From: ZC4RG29 sp035304385
GTDB taxonomy: Bacteria; Bacteroidota; Bacteroidia; Cytophagales; Cyclobacteriaceae
Direction of reading: 5' to 3'
Length of the DNA: 64,000 nucleotides
Assembly: GCA_035304385.1 (NCBI GenBank)
Contig: DATGQD010000069.1
Coordinates: 113,023-177,022, forward strand
The translations under genes were made by a program, and so were the position numbers. The notes beneath the pieces were generated by a model that worked only from the letters and a program-made list of their open reading frames with translations, did not search any database and was not told where the DNA came from. Below are positions 18,522 through 28,494 of this stretch, piece by piece. How positions within the stretch are numbered: position 1 is the first letter of the stretch; the number at the start of each line of letters is the position of its first letter.

Positions 18522-21500
18522 ATGCCCTCTCAGCAAAACACACCGCGGCTGTGTCTTACAGCCTGCCTGTTGCTGCTTTGTCTCGCGACAAACGCGCAAC
18601 CTGGTCACCCCAACCAGGGGAGGCGACCTGAACGTCCCGTCCCGATCCAGGGTATCGGCTGGCTTGTAGCAGCAGGAGCGCTCGTCGGTGGCCTGGCCCT
18701 GCGTCGCGTCGCCAGGAAACACGATGCGCCGCCTCGCGGCTCGCGCACCAGGATTTTGATTGGCGTCTTGTGTACTGCTGGCTGCATCACGCATAACGCT
18801 GCCGCCCAGGAAAGGGTAACCGTATCCGACGGAAACTGGGATGCGCCTTCGACCTGGTCGGATGGCACAATACCCACGCCAGGCAACAGTACATCCGTTG
18901 TAATAAGACACGAGGTTACAGTCCAGGCCGGCAGCGATGTGGCTATGGACAACCTCGTGATAGAGCAGGGACGGTTGATCGTATCATCCGGCGGCGTACT
19001 ACAGATCCTGGATGGCGACTCGACTGACTTGCAACTCCTTGAGACGGGCGCGCTTGACGTGTGGGGCACGGTCATCGGTCATGACGGCATAACGCTTGAC
19101 GGCATGAGTCCGGCCAACGCCGTGTTTCATGAGCATAGCGTCTACGAGCATCGCGCCTCGGGCGAGGGAAGTATTCCGCTCGCGCAATGGCATCCGCAGG
19201 CGCGATTCGAGATCACCGGCATCAGCGGAAATGTTTCCATGCGATCCGAAGCCTGGCGGCAAGACTGGGGTACGGTTGTCTATGACGGTGCCGCGCAAGG
19301 AGAATTTGTCGAGTTCAGGGGACTGCTCGGAACGATACAGGGCGACTTCATTATTTCGTCGACCCGTAATTCCATCCTTCGGTTGGCCCAGAGCCAGGCC
19401 TTGCACCTGGCTGTTGGGGGCGACCTGATCATTTCAGGTCCGTCGGAAATATGGTTCTCTCAAAGCAGTGCGGCTGTCGTGGAGGTAGGCGGTGATTTTG
19501 TGTTTGCATCGACATCCGGTGCCTCGTCGTATTTCACGACTACCGGGTTTGCCGAGGTCACAATCGGAGGAGACCTGGTCGTCAACGCCGTGCATCGACT
19601 CAGGATGGCGTCGGCAACAGGAACGGGTCGCACCGAGCTTACGGTGCGGGGAGACGTGACCCTATCGAGCGGCCGGCTGGATGCGGCGGGGACGGGATCA
19701 GGAACTGTTACGTTCGATGGCAGTGAACCTCAGCGCGTTTCCATTGCACGTAGCGGCAGCACGGGCTTTGAAGGCCATATCAACTTCATCATACCGAATG
19801 GCGCAGACGTTGACCTGGGCACGTCGCGGCTGGGCAACACGTTGGGGGGCGACCTCCTCGTCGACGGCACGTTGCGACTGGGAAGCTTGAACGAAGCGGG
19901 TGCGATACAAGCAGGCGCCGACGGAAACATTCAAGTCGCGGGTGAGATCATTTTCGGTCCCGAGTCGCGCCTGATCTACAACGGTGATGGAACACAATAC
20001 CTTTCGTATCCTAACCTGACGACGCAGGTCGATATTCTTTGTCCCGCCGCGGTCGTCCTTGCCGATATCCGGTTTGGTGGCCTGAACACGGGCGCTTCAG
20101 AATTCACTGCTGGTGCTCACATCATTTCGGTGGCGCGCAACCTCAGGAGCGACCGCGCGATTACCCTCGGTACGGTGGTAATGAACGGCTCCGGCGAACA
20201 AGTCGTCGATATGAGCGCGTGTACGGTGCATGAGCTTATTGTAAATCAAGCGGTGGCAGGCACGATTGTGCTGGCGCAGCCGTTTAGTGTCTCCGGAACG
20301 CTGTCAGTCCAATCACCGGGATCGCACGTCATCGCCAATGGCAACCTCACGTTGTCATCGACGTCCGAAGGGCCTGAGGGAACAGCCTCGGTAAGCAGGC
20401 TTGCCGCCGGGTCCGCTGTGACCGGCGATGTCGTCGTACAGCGGTTCATCGCGGGCGCGCATGGCGATCACTATCGATACATCAGCACGGCGGTAACAGA
20501 CGCAAGCGTGGCCGACCTGATGGACGACATGCCCGTTACCGGGACCTTCGACGATGCCGACCAGGGAGGAGAACTGCCGGCAGATGCGCCTTCCCTGTTT
20601 TACTACAGCGAGGAGGCGAGGGACTGGATTCCTTTTCCCGCAACGGGGCCGTCGCACGAAAACCTGTTTACTTCCGGCCGCGGATATTGTGTCTTCAACT
20701 GGAACGGACAGAACGACACCCACTGGGATGTTGTGGGCACCCTTCACCAGGGGCCCATCTCACTACCCGTCACCTACACGGCGTCGGAGGATACTACGAT
20801 GCGCGGGTGGAACCTCGTGGGCAATCCGTATCCGTCTACTATTCGATGGGGACCTGAGGGATGGGATTCGGAAAATGTCAGCGCTTCAATCGCTGTGCGC
20901 GACTACCAGATAGGTGGGTTCCGGTATTGGGATGGTGAAGTGGGAAGCCTCGCGGACGGGCTCGTGGCCTCCGGTCAATCCTTTTGGGTGCGGACCATGG
21001 GTGACGCACCGTACCTCGTTATCACAGAGGATGCAAAAGCCAGCGTCGGCGGCGCGTACCATCGCAGGCACGTTCCGGATTTCGTTACGCTTTCGGTCAG
21101 CGATGGTGCGCTTACAGATCACGCTTACCTGCGCCTTCGCGAGGATGCATCGGCGGCATTGGATGGATTCGACGCACCGAAGATGAGCAACGATTCGCTG
21201 TCGCTGGCGTTTCGCACGACCGACGGTGTGCCCGTGGCCATCAATGCTATGCCGCCGCTTACCTGCGCCGTACATGTGCCGCTCGACATTCAGGGCGAAT
21301 CCGGTGCGTCGCTTACTTTCAGAATAGCGGCACATGGCGCATTACAGCGGGCCTCATTTGCGCTCTTCGACGTCGGGGCAGATAAGTATCTCACATTCGA
21401 CGCAACCGGGGAAATTACCATTAGAGGAACGACGCCGTTGCAACTCGATTTCATAGTTGATAATTGCATACCACTTGTGCTCGGAACCAAATACCCCGAA

Positions 21501-21749
21501 CGACAGGACATCGTTGCTTTTCCAATACCGGCCGCTGAAACCGTCTTTTTAACCGGTCGCGGAATTGACGCTGAGGAAACCGTGCATGTCTATAGCGCTA
21601 ACGGACAACTCGTAAAAGTGTCCAAAGCAATAGCTGATGGCAACGATTGTATCAGCGTGAATCTCACGGGACTAGCGCCGGGCCCTTACTATCTTTTTCT
21701 ACCGGGTAAAAGTTTTCTCAGTGGAATCAGAGTAATTAAGGCACATTAA
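18522..21749 (+). CDS. T9SS type A sorting domain protein with two tandem export signals
   Basis: A 1075-residue surface or secreted protein. It starts with a good signal peptide (LTACLLLLCLATNAQ), then a short Pro/Gly/Arg-rich stretch, PVPIQGIGWLVAAGALVGG and a basic tail (LRRVARKHD). A second signal-like segment (RILIGVLCTAGC...NAAAQ) follows near residues 85-105. The rest is beta-strand repeat sequence (STWSDGTIPTPGNSTSVVI...), ending in a T9SS-type C-terminal domain (VAFPIPAAETVFLTG, LTGLAPGPYYLFL). A TTG at 18489 is an alternative start. The first about 70 residues look like a separate small PID-CTERM-like protein fused in frame to a T9SS cargo. Confidence 0.8.
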   Translation: MPSQQNTPRLCLTACLLLLCLATNAQPGHPNQGRRPERPVPIQGIGWLVAAGALVGGLALRRVARKHDAPPRGSRTRILIGVLCTAGCITHNAAAQERVTVSDGNWDAPSTWSDGTIPTPGNSTSVVIRHEVTVQAGSDVAMDNLVIEQGRLIVSSGGVLQILDGDSTDLQLLETGALDVWGTVIGHDGITLDGMSPANAVFHEHSVYEHRASGEGSIPLAQWHPQARFEITGISGNVSMRSEAWRQDWGTVVYDGAAQGEFVEFRGLLGTIQGDFIISSTRNSILRLAQSQALHLAVGGDLIISGPSEIWFSQSSAAVVEVGGDFVFASTSGASSYFTTTGFAEVTIGGDLVVNAVHRLRMASATGTGRTELTVRGDVTLSSGRLDAAGTGSGTVTFDGSEPQRVSIARSGSTGFEGHINFIIPNGADVDLGTSRLGNTLGGDLLVDGTLRLGSLNEAGAIQAGADGNIQVAGEIIFGPESRLIYNGDGTQYLSYPNLTTQVDILCPAAVVLADIRFGGLNTGASEFTAGAHIISVARNLRSDRAITLGTVVMNGSGEQVVDMSACTVHELIVNQAVAGTIVLAQPFSVSGTLSVQSPGSHVIANGNLTLSSTSEGPEGTASVSRLAAGSAVTGDVVVQRFIAGAHGDHYRYISTAVTDASVADLMDDMPVTGTFDDADQGGELPADAPSLFYYSEEARDWIPFPATGPSHENLFTSGRGYCVFNWNGQNDTHWDVVGTLHQGPISLPVTYTASEDTTMRGWNLVGNPYPSTIRWGPEGWDSENVSASIAVRDYQIGGFRYWDGEVGSLADGLVASGQSFWVRTMGDAPYLVITEDAKASVGGAYHRRHVPDFVTLSVSDGALTDHAYLRLREDASAALDGFDAPKMSNDSLSLAFRTTDGVPVAINAMPPLTCAVHVPLDIQGESGASLTFRIAAHGALQRASFALFDVGADKYLTFDATGEITIRGTTPLQLDFIVDNCIPLVLGTKYPERQDIVAFPIPAAETVFLTGRGIDAEETVHVYSANGQLVKVSKAIADGNDCISVNLTGLAPGPYYLFLPGKSFLSGIRVIKAH

Positions 21750-21794
21750 AAAAGCACCTTACAAGTGTTTGTGATACCAATAATTTACCTGTCA

Positions 21795-21828
21795 TTTGGA
21801 GGAAAGTGTCGCGGCTTTTTTATCTTTG
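21795..21828 (+). promoter_or_regulatory. Candidate Bacteroidota promoter (-33/-7) of the epimerase/dehydratase gene
   Basis: TTTG (21795-21798), a 22-base spacer and TATCTTTG (21821-21828) match the -33 TTTG / -7 TAnnTTTG promoter of this phylum. Transcription would begin near 21834, giving a 5' leader of about 55-75 bases. Confidence 0.6.
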
Positions 21829-21888
21829 ATGGCCCGTTGGGTCTTCCATGTTATTGTTTAGAATCAGGTAAGGAGTATCACGTAACGC

Positions 21889-23859
21889 GTGGCTCGCCGC
21901 CGCAAGCATATGGCAGGCAAGAGGAATTTCTTCGTCGACACTATTTACAAGCTCAAAATACTTCCACGGTGGATAATCATATTTATCGACCTGGCCATTT
22001 TGCTTGTCTCAACCGTTATTGGCTATCTCCTGCGTTTCAGCTTTGTCGTTGAAGACATTCTCGCAAACAACTTTATAGCCGCGCTGGGCATCCAGTTCGG
22101 GTGTGGCCTTTTTTCCATACTGGTCACGAACAGTTATCGGGGCATTATCCGGTATACGGGCGTTCAGGACGGTGTGCGGATCTTTTATGTGGTGATCCTC
22201 AACCTTGTTCTGGTCTGTTCGGTCAACCTGATATACTACTACAACGTTCTGCATAACCTCATACCGTATTCGGTCATTTTCATTTCCTTCCTGGCGTCGT
22301 TCCTGTTCCTGTTCAATTATCGGCTCCTGGTCAAGTATGTGTTCTCGTACTACAAGCGGAGGATGACCACGCGATCCAATGTGCTCATTTTCGGTACGGG
22401 GCATACGGGCATTATCACCAAGCATGTCATCGACTCTTCGGCGTCTGCGAAAGTGGTGGGTTTTGTGGAGCACAACGACAATATGATCGGAAAGGTCCTG
22501 GATGGCACACGAATATTCCGGGCCTCCCAGCGTGAATTGGAGGACGTCATCAACACGTTCAACGTCGACGAGCTGATCATTACCGTCAAGAACCTACCTC
22601 CTGATCGCAAGAACGAGCTGGTCGATATCTGTATGCGCAACCAGGTGAAGGTGCGCGTGGTACCGCCCGCTGATCGCTGGGTGAAAGGTGAACTGAGCAT
22701 CAACCAAATCAAGAATATCAATATCGAGGACCTCCTGGAGCGGGAGACGATACATCTCAACAACATCAACATAGCCAATCAGATCCGCGGAAAGCGCATC
22801 TGTATCACCGGTGCGGCGGGTTCGATCGGCAGCGAGCTGGTCCGCCAGGTGATCCGTTATGAGCCCGCCTTCCTGGTACTCATCGACCAGGCCGAGAGTG
22901 CGCTCTTTGAGATCGAGCGTGAAATACTCATCAGCGGTCTGCGCGCGCGCGTATTTCCTTACGTAGCGGACATTACCAATCGGGCACGGGTTGCATCGAT
23001 CTTTAATGCGCACAAGCCGGAGATTATATACCATGCCGCGGCCTACAAGCACGTTCCCATGATGGAAAGCAACCCTGCGGAGGCCATCAGTTGCAACATC
23101 CTCGGGACGAAGATACTGGCCGATCTGGCGGTGGAATACAAGGTGCGCAAGTTTGTGATGATCTCAACGGACAAGGCTGTCAACCCCACCAACGTTATGG
23201 GTTGCTCCAAGCGCATTGCGGAGATCTATGTCCAGGCGCTCAACAACGTGTTGCCTGAATCGGGACAGTTCCAGACGAGTTTTGTTACGACGCGTTTTGG
23301 TAACGTGCTGGGCTCGAATGGGTCGGTAATCCCCGTGTTCAAGAAGCAGATCGAACAGGGAGGTCCGATAACAGTAACACACCCCGAAATCACACGCTAC
23401 TTCATGACCATACCCGAAGCTTGCCAACTCGTGCTGGAGGCGGGCGCCATGGGTAAGGGCGGGGAGATCTTCATATTCGATATGGGCGAATCGGTTCGCA
23501 TCCTTGACCTGGCCCGGAAGATGATCTGGTTATCAGGGTACGAACCTGGAAAAGACATCGAGATCGTGTTTACCGGCCTGCGGGAAGGCGAAAAACTGTA
23601 CGAAGAATTGCTGAATAATGCGGAGGATACCCTTCCGACGCATCATGAAAAGATCATGATTGCGCGGGTGCGGGAGTATCCGTATGAGGACGTTAACCGT
23701 TACGTGGAACTCTTCAACGATTTGGTTAACGATAAGAATGAACTGAAGATGGTGGCGTTGATGAAGGAACTCGTACCGGAATACAAGAGTAATTATTCAC
23801 GGTACGAGATCCTGGATAAGGAAAAGAACATCGTTACGGACGAGATCGTCGATCTCTGA
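21889..23859 (+). CDS. Membrane nucleotide-sugar epimerase/dehydratase (CapD/WbpM/FlaA1-like)
   Basis: A 656-residue polysaccharide biosynthesis protein. Four N-terminal membrane segments (about 25-150) are followed by a CoA-binding-like Rossmann domain (NVLIFGTGHTG, about 165) and a second NAD-binding SDR domain (CITGAAGSIGSELVRQV, about 305). The latter contains AAAYKHVPMMESNP and STDKAVNPTNVMGCSK. Enzymes of this family make 4-keto-6-deoxy or epimerised UDP-sugars for capsule, O-antigen or exopolysaccharide. The start is uncertain: GTG 21889 follows an AAGGAG 13 bases upstream, and ATG 21910 is the alternative. No glycosyltransferase is linked. Confidence 0.92.
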   Translation: MARRRKHMAGKRNFFVDTIYKLKILPRWIIIFIDLAILLVSTVIGYLLRFSFVVEDILANNFIAALGIQFGCGLFSILVTNSYRGIIRYTGVQDGVRIFYVVILNLVLVCSVNLIYYYNVLHNLIPYSVIFISFLASFLFLFNYRLLVKYVFSYYKRRMTTRSNVLIFGTGHTGIITKHVIDSSASAKVVGFVEHNDNMIGKVLDGTRIFRASQRELEDVINTFNVDELIITVKNLPPDRKNELVDICMRNQVKVRVVPPADRWVKGELSINQIKNINIEDLLERETIHLNNINIANQIRGKRICITGAAGSIGSELVRQVIRYEPAFLVLIDQAESALFEIEREILISGLRARVFPYVADITNRARVASIFNAHKPEIIYHAAAYKHVPMMESNPAEAISCNILGTKILADLAVEYKVRKFVMISTDKAVNPTNVMGCSKRIAEIYVQALNNVLPESGQFQTSFVTTRFGNVLGSNGSVIPVFKKQIEQGGPITVTHPEITRYFMTIPEACQLVLEAGAMGKGGEIFIFDMGESVRILDLARKMIWLSGYEPGKDIEIVFTGLREGEKLYEELLNNAEDTLPTHHEKIMIARVREYPYEDVNRYVELFNDLVNDKNELKMVALMKELVPEYKSNYSRYEILDKEKNIVTDEIVDL

Positions 23860-23873
23860 ACGGTCCGCTTCTC

Positions 23874-24290
23874 TTAACAATATTCGTCAAAGACTTCAAC
23901 AAGGTGTTCGCCGATCATCTGGGCGTTTCTGCCTTCGATATGGTGACGCTCCACAAAGTGCACCAGTTCACCGTCTTTGAACAGGGCGATCGACGGCGAT
24001 GAAGGAGGGTAGGGTAGTGTATATTCGCGAGTCCGCGCCACAGCTTCCATGTCGACACCGGCAAATACGGTCGTGAGATGATCAGGGCGTTTTTCGCTTT
24101 GCTCCAGGGCCCATTTTACGCCGGGCCGAGCTGCGCCGGCCGCGCATCCGCACACCGAGTTGATAACCACCAGCGTGGTGCCTTGCTGGTTGGTGAGATA
24201 GCGGTCGACCTCCTCAGGGGTTTTCAGCTCCACGAATCCGGCGCTCGTAAGGTCAAGGCGCATCGGCGCCACAAGTTGTTCAGGATACAT
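23874..24290 (-). CDS. BrxA/BrxB family bacilliredoxin
   Basis: A 138-residue thioredoxin-fold protein of the YphP/YqiW (DUF1094) group. The motif NSVCGCAAGAARPG carries the CGC redox site of bacilliredoxins, which remove low-molecular-weight thiols from oxidised proteins in Bacillus. The reducing thiol in this phylum is not certain. It is the last gene of the leftward SUF unit, 42 bp after the DUF59 gene, so it is probably co-expressed with Fe-S assembly. Confidence 0.9.
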   Translation of the reverse strand: MYPEQLVAPMRLDLTSAGFVELKTPEEVDRYLTNQQGTTLVVINSVCGCAAGAARPGVKWALEQSEKRPDHLTTVFAGVDMEAVARTREYTLPYPPSSPSIALFKDGELVHFVERHHIEGRNAQMIGEHLVEVFDEYC

Positions 24291-24332
24291 AGCGGTTGTG
24301 TAAGTTTAGATTTACATTCTTTTGATACAATT

Positions 24333-24671
24333 CTACAGGAAGCCCAGCTCTACTTTGGCCGCTTCCGACATCATGTCCTGCGAGTAGGGAGGATCGAAGG
24401 TTACCTCCACCGTGACATCGTTGACGCCTTCGATCTCGCGGAGTCTTTGCTCCACTTCACCCGGGATGACTTCGGCGGCAGGACACGAGGGTGAGGTCAG
24501 CGTCATCAGCACAAATACATTGTTCACCGGGTACACGCTGATCTCGTAAATAAGGCCGAGTTCGTAGATGTCCACCGGAATTTCAGGGTCGTACACCGTC
24601 TTGATGGCCGCAACCACCTTCTCGCGAAGGTCCGGCGTTGTAGCCTCAGGTTTGTTATCCGATTCTGTCAT
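24333..24671 (-). CDS. SUF-associated DUF59 (MIP18-like) Fe-S assembly protein
   Basis: A 112-residue protein of the DUF59/SufT/PaaD group that helps Fe-S cluster assembly or carriage. Its conserved segments are DPEIPVDIYELGLIYEI, TSPSCPAAEVIPGEVEQRL with the reactive Cys, and DPPYSQDMMSEAAK. The frame stays open upstream to 24950, but the ATG at 24669-24671 overlaps the sufE stop as ATGA, the expected translational coupling. Confidence 0.9.
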   Translation of the reverse strand: MTESDNKPEATTPDLREKVVAAIKTVYDPEIPVDIYELGLIYEISVYPVNNVFVLMTLTSPSCPAAEVIPGEVEQRLREIEGVNDVTVEVTFDPPYSQDMMSEAAKVELGFL

Positions 24672-25120
24672 GATCCAATTTCCATTTTCGTCTTGAAAGC
24701 AAGTGCGTACATCTTCATCTGGCGGATCATCGCCGAAAATCCGTTTGAACGCTGCGTTCCTATGAAACGTTCCATGCCGATGGCGTTCATAAAGTGCAGG
24801 TCCGAAGCCAGAATGGCATCCGGCTTTTGGCCGTTGAATATACGGATTAACAGGCTTACCAGCCCTTTTGTGATCGCAGTATTGCTGTCGGCTGTGAAAT
24901 ACACTCGGTCCGACTCCAACCGGGCCGTCAGCCAAACGCGCGACTGACACCCTTTGACTATATTTTCTTCTGATTTGTCTTTCTCCGGCATGGGAGGGAG
25001 CTTCTGCCCCAGTTCCATGACGTACAACACTTTCATCTCGGCGTCGTCGTCCAGCAGCGCGAAATCAGCGATGATCTCATCCTGAATGGCAGCGATACTC
25101 CGCGGTGTCTCGTCGTTCAT
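24668..25120 (-). CDS. sufE: SufE cysteine desulfurase sulfur acceptor
   Basis: A 150-residue protein that accepts persulfide sulfur from SufS and passes it to the SufBCD scaffold. The conserved Cys is in IVKGCQSRVWL near residue 57. It lies 19 bp downstream of sufS and overlaps the DUF59 gene by four bases (ATGA). Length and motif agree with the family. Confidence 0.94.
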   Translation of the reverse strand: MNDETPRSIAAIQDEIIADFALLDDDAEMKVLYVMELGQKLPPMPEKDKSEENIVKGCQSRVWLTARLESDRVYFTADSNTAITKGLVSLLIRIFNGQKPDAILASDLHFMNAIGMERFIGTQRSNGFSAMIRQMKMYALAFKTKMEIGS

Positions 25121-25139
25121 TAATTAAGCGTCGGCCGGT

Positions 25140-26378
25140 CTATTTCACAAAGTTAATCACCCGCTGAAGCCCTTCAGCCAGCTGGTCGATTTCGTCCCTG
25201 GTGTTATAAACAGCAAAAGAGGCCCGTACCGTTCCCTCAATTTCGTAACGCTCCATGAGCGGCTGTGTACAATGGTGGCCTGTCCGCACCGCAATTCCGC
25301 GTGCATCCAGCATTTGGCCTATATCGAACGGGTGAATTCCCTCTACCACAAACGACACAACACCCACCTTTTCGGGCGCGGTTCCTACGAGCCTTACCGA
25401 TGGCATGCTGCCCAGCTTTTCGGTGGCATACACCAGCAGGTCGTGTTCGTGCGCACGGATCGCTTCCCTTCCGATGCCCAGGATAAACCGAAAGGCTTCG
25501 CGATACGCGATTACGTCTGCAATGTTGGGCGTGCCCGCTTCAAATTTGTAGGGTAACTCGTTGTAGGTGGTCTTTTCGAACGTCACGTCCTTTATCATCT
25601 CGCCGCCCCCCTGGTACGGAGGCATGGCGTCCAGTAGTTTTCGCTTGCCATATAAGATTCCCGTGCCGGTGGGCCCGTACATCTTGTGAGCAGAGAGGCA
25701 GTAGAAATCACAATCGATCGCCTTGACATCGATATCGAGATGGGCGCCTGCCTGCGCGCCGTCAATCAACACGACTGCCCCGTGGGCGTGCGCCATACGC
25801 GTGATCTCTGCAATGGGATTGACGGTGCCCAGTGTATTCGATGCATGGTTTACCGCCACGATGCGCGTACGCTCTGACAGCAGTTTACCATACGCTTCCA
25901 GGTCGATCTCACCCTTGTCCGTCACGGGTATGATCCGCAACGTCGCTTTCTGTTGTTCACAGGCCAGCTGCCAGGGGACGATATTCGAATGGTGTTCAAG
26001 AGCGGAAATGATCACCTCGTCGCCTTCTTTCAGGAAGGCCCGGCTGTACGAAGATGCCACCAGGTTGATGGCTTCTGTAACGCCACGTACGAAAATGATC
26101 TCTTCTGCCGATTCGGCATTGATGAACGCCCTTGCAGCTTCACGCGTTTCCTCGTAAGCCTTGGTGGCGCGCTCCGCTAACGTGTGGATGCCGCGGTGAA
26201 TGTTGGCATTGGTCGTTTGGTAGTAGTCGACGAGCGCCTGAATCACCTGGCGGGGTTTCTGCGACGTGGCCGCATTATCGAAATAGACGAGATCCCGTCC
26301 GTTCACTTTTTGTGAAAGCACGGGAAACTCCTCCCTGATCTTCTTTATATCTGTTGACAAGGTTGCGGGTAAGGCCAT
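25140..26378 (-). CDS. sufS: Cysteine desulfurase SufS
   Basis: A 412-residue PLP enzyme (class V aminotransferase fold, group II desulfurase) that converts cysteine to alanine and a protein persulfide. The PLP lysine is in CLSAHKMYGPTGTGILYG and the persulfide Cys is in VRTGHHCTQPLMERY. It lies between sufD (9-bp gap) and sufE. Confidence 0.96.
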   Translation of the reverse strand: MALPATLSTDIKKIREEFPVLSQKVNGRDLVYFDNAATSQKPRQVIQALVDYYQTTNANIHRGIHTLAERATKAYEETREAARAFINAESAEEIIFVRGVTEAINLVASSYSRAFLKEGDEVIISALEHHSNIVPWQLACEQQKATLRIIPVTDKGEIDLEAYGKLLSERTRIVAVNHASNTLGTVNPIAEITRMAHAHGAVVLIDGAQAGAHLDIDVKAIDCDFYCLSAHKMYGPTGTGILYGKRKLLDAMPPYQGGGEMIKDVTFEKTTYNELPYKFEAGTPNIADVIAYREAFRFILGIGREAIRAHEHDLLVYATEKLGSMPSVRLVGTAPEKVGVVSFVVEGIHPFDIGQMLDARGIAVRTGHHCTQPLMERYEIEGTVRASFAVYNTRDEIDQLAEGLQRVINFVK

Positions 26379-26387
26379 GGTTAGACG

Positions 26388-27668
26388 TCAAAGGTCGTTT
26401 CGCTGCAGGCGCTGACTCACGCGCTGCACCAGGTATTTTTGCACAGCAGGCAAAGGAACGACGTCGATAGTCTCCCCGGCAAAAGCATACAGCAGCATCG
26501 CCCGGGCTGTCGCCTTGGGAATACCGCGCGTCATGAGGTAGAACATCGCCTCTTCGTCGATCTGGCCTGTAGTACATCCGTGTGAGCACTTTACGTCGTC
26601 GGCCCAGATCTCGAGTTGCGGCTTGGTGTTCACCTTGGCATCTTCTGAAAGCAGGATGTTCCGGTTCGATTGAAAGGCGTTGGTCTTTTGCGCGTTGGGC
26701 CGCACATAGATCTTGCCGTTGAATATACCCCGCGACTTGTCCTCCATAATGCCCTTGTACAACTCGTTGCTGAACGAGTTGGGCTTCATGTGATCGACGG
26801 CGGTATGGTTATCCGCCAATGTGTCGCCGTTGAGAAGGTACAGCCCGTACATGTGCGATTCGCAGCGTTCGCCATCGAGCACGAGCTCGAGGTTGTTGCG
26901 TACGATCTTTCCTTCCAGGGTGAAGGTGTATGAATTCACCAGCGAGTGATCCTTTTGCAAAACACGCGCATGATTGAAATGCAACTGACCGGGTATGTCG
27001 GCTTGAATATCGTAAAAGTCCAATCGCGCATGCTCATCGACAAACGCTTCTGTAACCACGTTGATATAGGAAGTGGCGGGGCCGGTTGAAGCATACTTTT
27101 GTATGATTGTACACTCCGCGTTCCGGTCGACCACAAGAAGGTTCCGCGCCGCTTTCCTTACGCTGCCATCAGAGACGTGCAGGATGACGAGCGGCTTGGA
27201 AAGCTTTGCTCCTTCCGGAATTTCAACGTAGAACCCGTAAGTCCAGGCCAAGGTATTCCACGCCACGAAGGCATCGGCTTTCGGATCGGCGATCTTTGCA
27301 AAGTGATCCAGGCCCTTTCCTTCGGCAAGGGCCTCCTGCAGCGGCTTTACGATCAGGCCTTCGATTTCCGGCATCGGCGTGACGCATCGCTCGTTCACGA
27401 AGGCAACGACGGTTGCATCGAGGCCGGGTATGGTATAGGTGTCCAGGTCGACCGCGGTGGGATCCGCCTGATCGTCCAGGGAAAGTTTTTCCAACGCACG
27501 AGTCAGCGGCGTATAACGGTATTCCTCGTGTTTCGGTCCGGGGAATCCGGTTTCCTGCAGGTGACGAAGGGTTTCGTCACGCAACGCCGCCAGCGCCGGT
27601 ATGGTATCGATGGCGCCCGGCGACACGCCAAGAAGCGTCGGATTTGTATCTATAGCACTAGTTGTCAT
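26388..27668 (-). CDS. sufD: Fe-S cluster assembly protein SufD
   Basis: A 426-residue scaffold subunit that forms the SufBC2D complex. The C-terminal beta-helix core has the family segments QTNAFQSNRNILLS and VKCSHGCTTGQIDEEAMFYLMTRG. It follows sufC by 15 bp in the leftward unit. Confidence 0.95.
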   Translation of the reverse strand: MTTSAIDTNPTLLGVSPGAIDTIPALAALRDETLRHLQETGFPGPKHEEYRYTPLTRALEKLSLDDQADPTAVDLDTYTIPGLDATVVAFVNERCVTPMPEIEGLIVKPLQEALAEGKGLDHFAKIADPKADAFVAWNTLAWTYGFYVEIPEGAKLSKPLVILHVSDGSVRKAARNLLVVDRNAECTIIQKYASTGPATSYINVVTEAFVDEHARLDFYDIQADIPGQLHFNHARVLQKDHSLVNSYTFTLEGKIVRNNLELVLDGERCESHMYGLYLLNGDTLADNHTAVDHMKPNSFSNELYKGIMEDKSRGIFNGKIYVRPNAQKTNAFQSNRNILLSEDAKVNTKPQLEIWADDVKCSHGCTTGQIDEEAMFYLMTRGIPKATARAMLLYAFAGETIDVVPLPAVQKYLVQRVSQRLQRNDL

Positions 27669-27683
27669 GTCTTAATAATGAAT

Positions 27684-28436
27684 TCAGGCTGCAACACTAT
27701 CCTTAACCCAATCGTAGCCTTTGGCTTCGAGTTCTGCAGCGAGTTCTTTTCCGCCCGACTTCACGATCTTGCCCCTGTAGAGCACGTGAACAAAGTCGGG
27801 TACGATGTATTCCAGCAGCCGCTGGTAGTGTGTCACGACGATGATGCTCTTGTCTTTGGTCATGAGCTTGTTCACGCCGTCGGCAACAATGCGCAGCGCG
27901 TCGATGTCAAGACCTGAGTCCGTCTCGTCCAGGATGGCGAGGCGCGGATCAAGCATCGCGAGTTGAAATATTTCGTTGCGTTTCTTTTCTCCGCCGGAAA
28001 AACCTTCGTTGAGTGAACGATTCAGCAGGGATTGATCAATGTCGACCAGTTTCATTTTCTCTTTCATCAGCCCGAGAAACGAAACGGCGTCGAGCGCGGG
28101 GAGTCCACGGTGCGAGCGCACCTGGTTAACCGCGGTCTTCATAAAGTTGATGGTGCTGACCCCGGGTATCTCTACGGGGTATTGGAACGCCATAAAGATT
28201 CCGTCGCGGGCGCGTTCATCGGGTGACATTTCAAGAAGGTCCTTGCCGAGAAAGTCGACCGACCCGTCGGTAACTTCGAATTCTTCCCGGCCCGCCAGCA
28301 CAGATGCCAGCGTACTTTTACCCGAGCCGTTAGGCCCCATTATGGCGTGAATCTCTCCGGGCTTTACGTCCAGGTCAATCCCGTTGAGGATCTGGTTATC
28401 TCCGATCTTTGCACAAAGGTTTTTGATGGATAGCAT
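27684..28436 (-). CDS. sufC: Fe-S cluster assembly ATPase SufC
   Basis: A 250-residue ABC-type ATPase of the SufBC2D scaffold. Walker A is GPNGSGKST, the ABC signature is FSGGEKKRNEI and Walker B is LAILDETDSGLD. It lies between sufB (58-bp gap) and sufD. Confidence 0.97.
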   Translation of the reverse strand: MLSIKNLCAKIGDNQILNGIDLDVKPGEIHAIMGPNGSGKSTLASVLAGREEFEVTDGSVDFLGKDLLEMSPDERARDGIFMAFQYPVEIPGVSTINFMKTAVNQVRSHRGLPALDAVSFLGLMKEKMKLVDIDQSLLNRSLNEGFSGGEKKRNEIFQLAMLDPRLAILDETDSGLDIDALRIVADGVNKLMTKDKSIIVVTHYQRLLEYIVPDFVHVLYRGKIVKSGGKELAAELEAKGYDWVKDSVAA

Positions 28437-28494
28437 GTCGCAATTTGATGATGGTTCAACAAACGGTTCGCTGCAAGGGACTTTCTTCGCGGTC

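Noticed and set aside
18380..18631. 83-codon frame with a signal-like hydrophobic segment just before the T9SS gene
   Set aside because: It overlaps the start of the larger gene in another frame and ends without conserved content; the hydrophobic run comes from the AT-rich promoter region.
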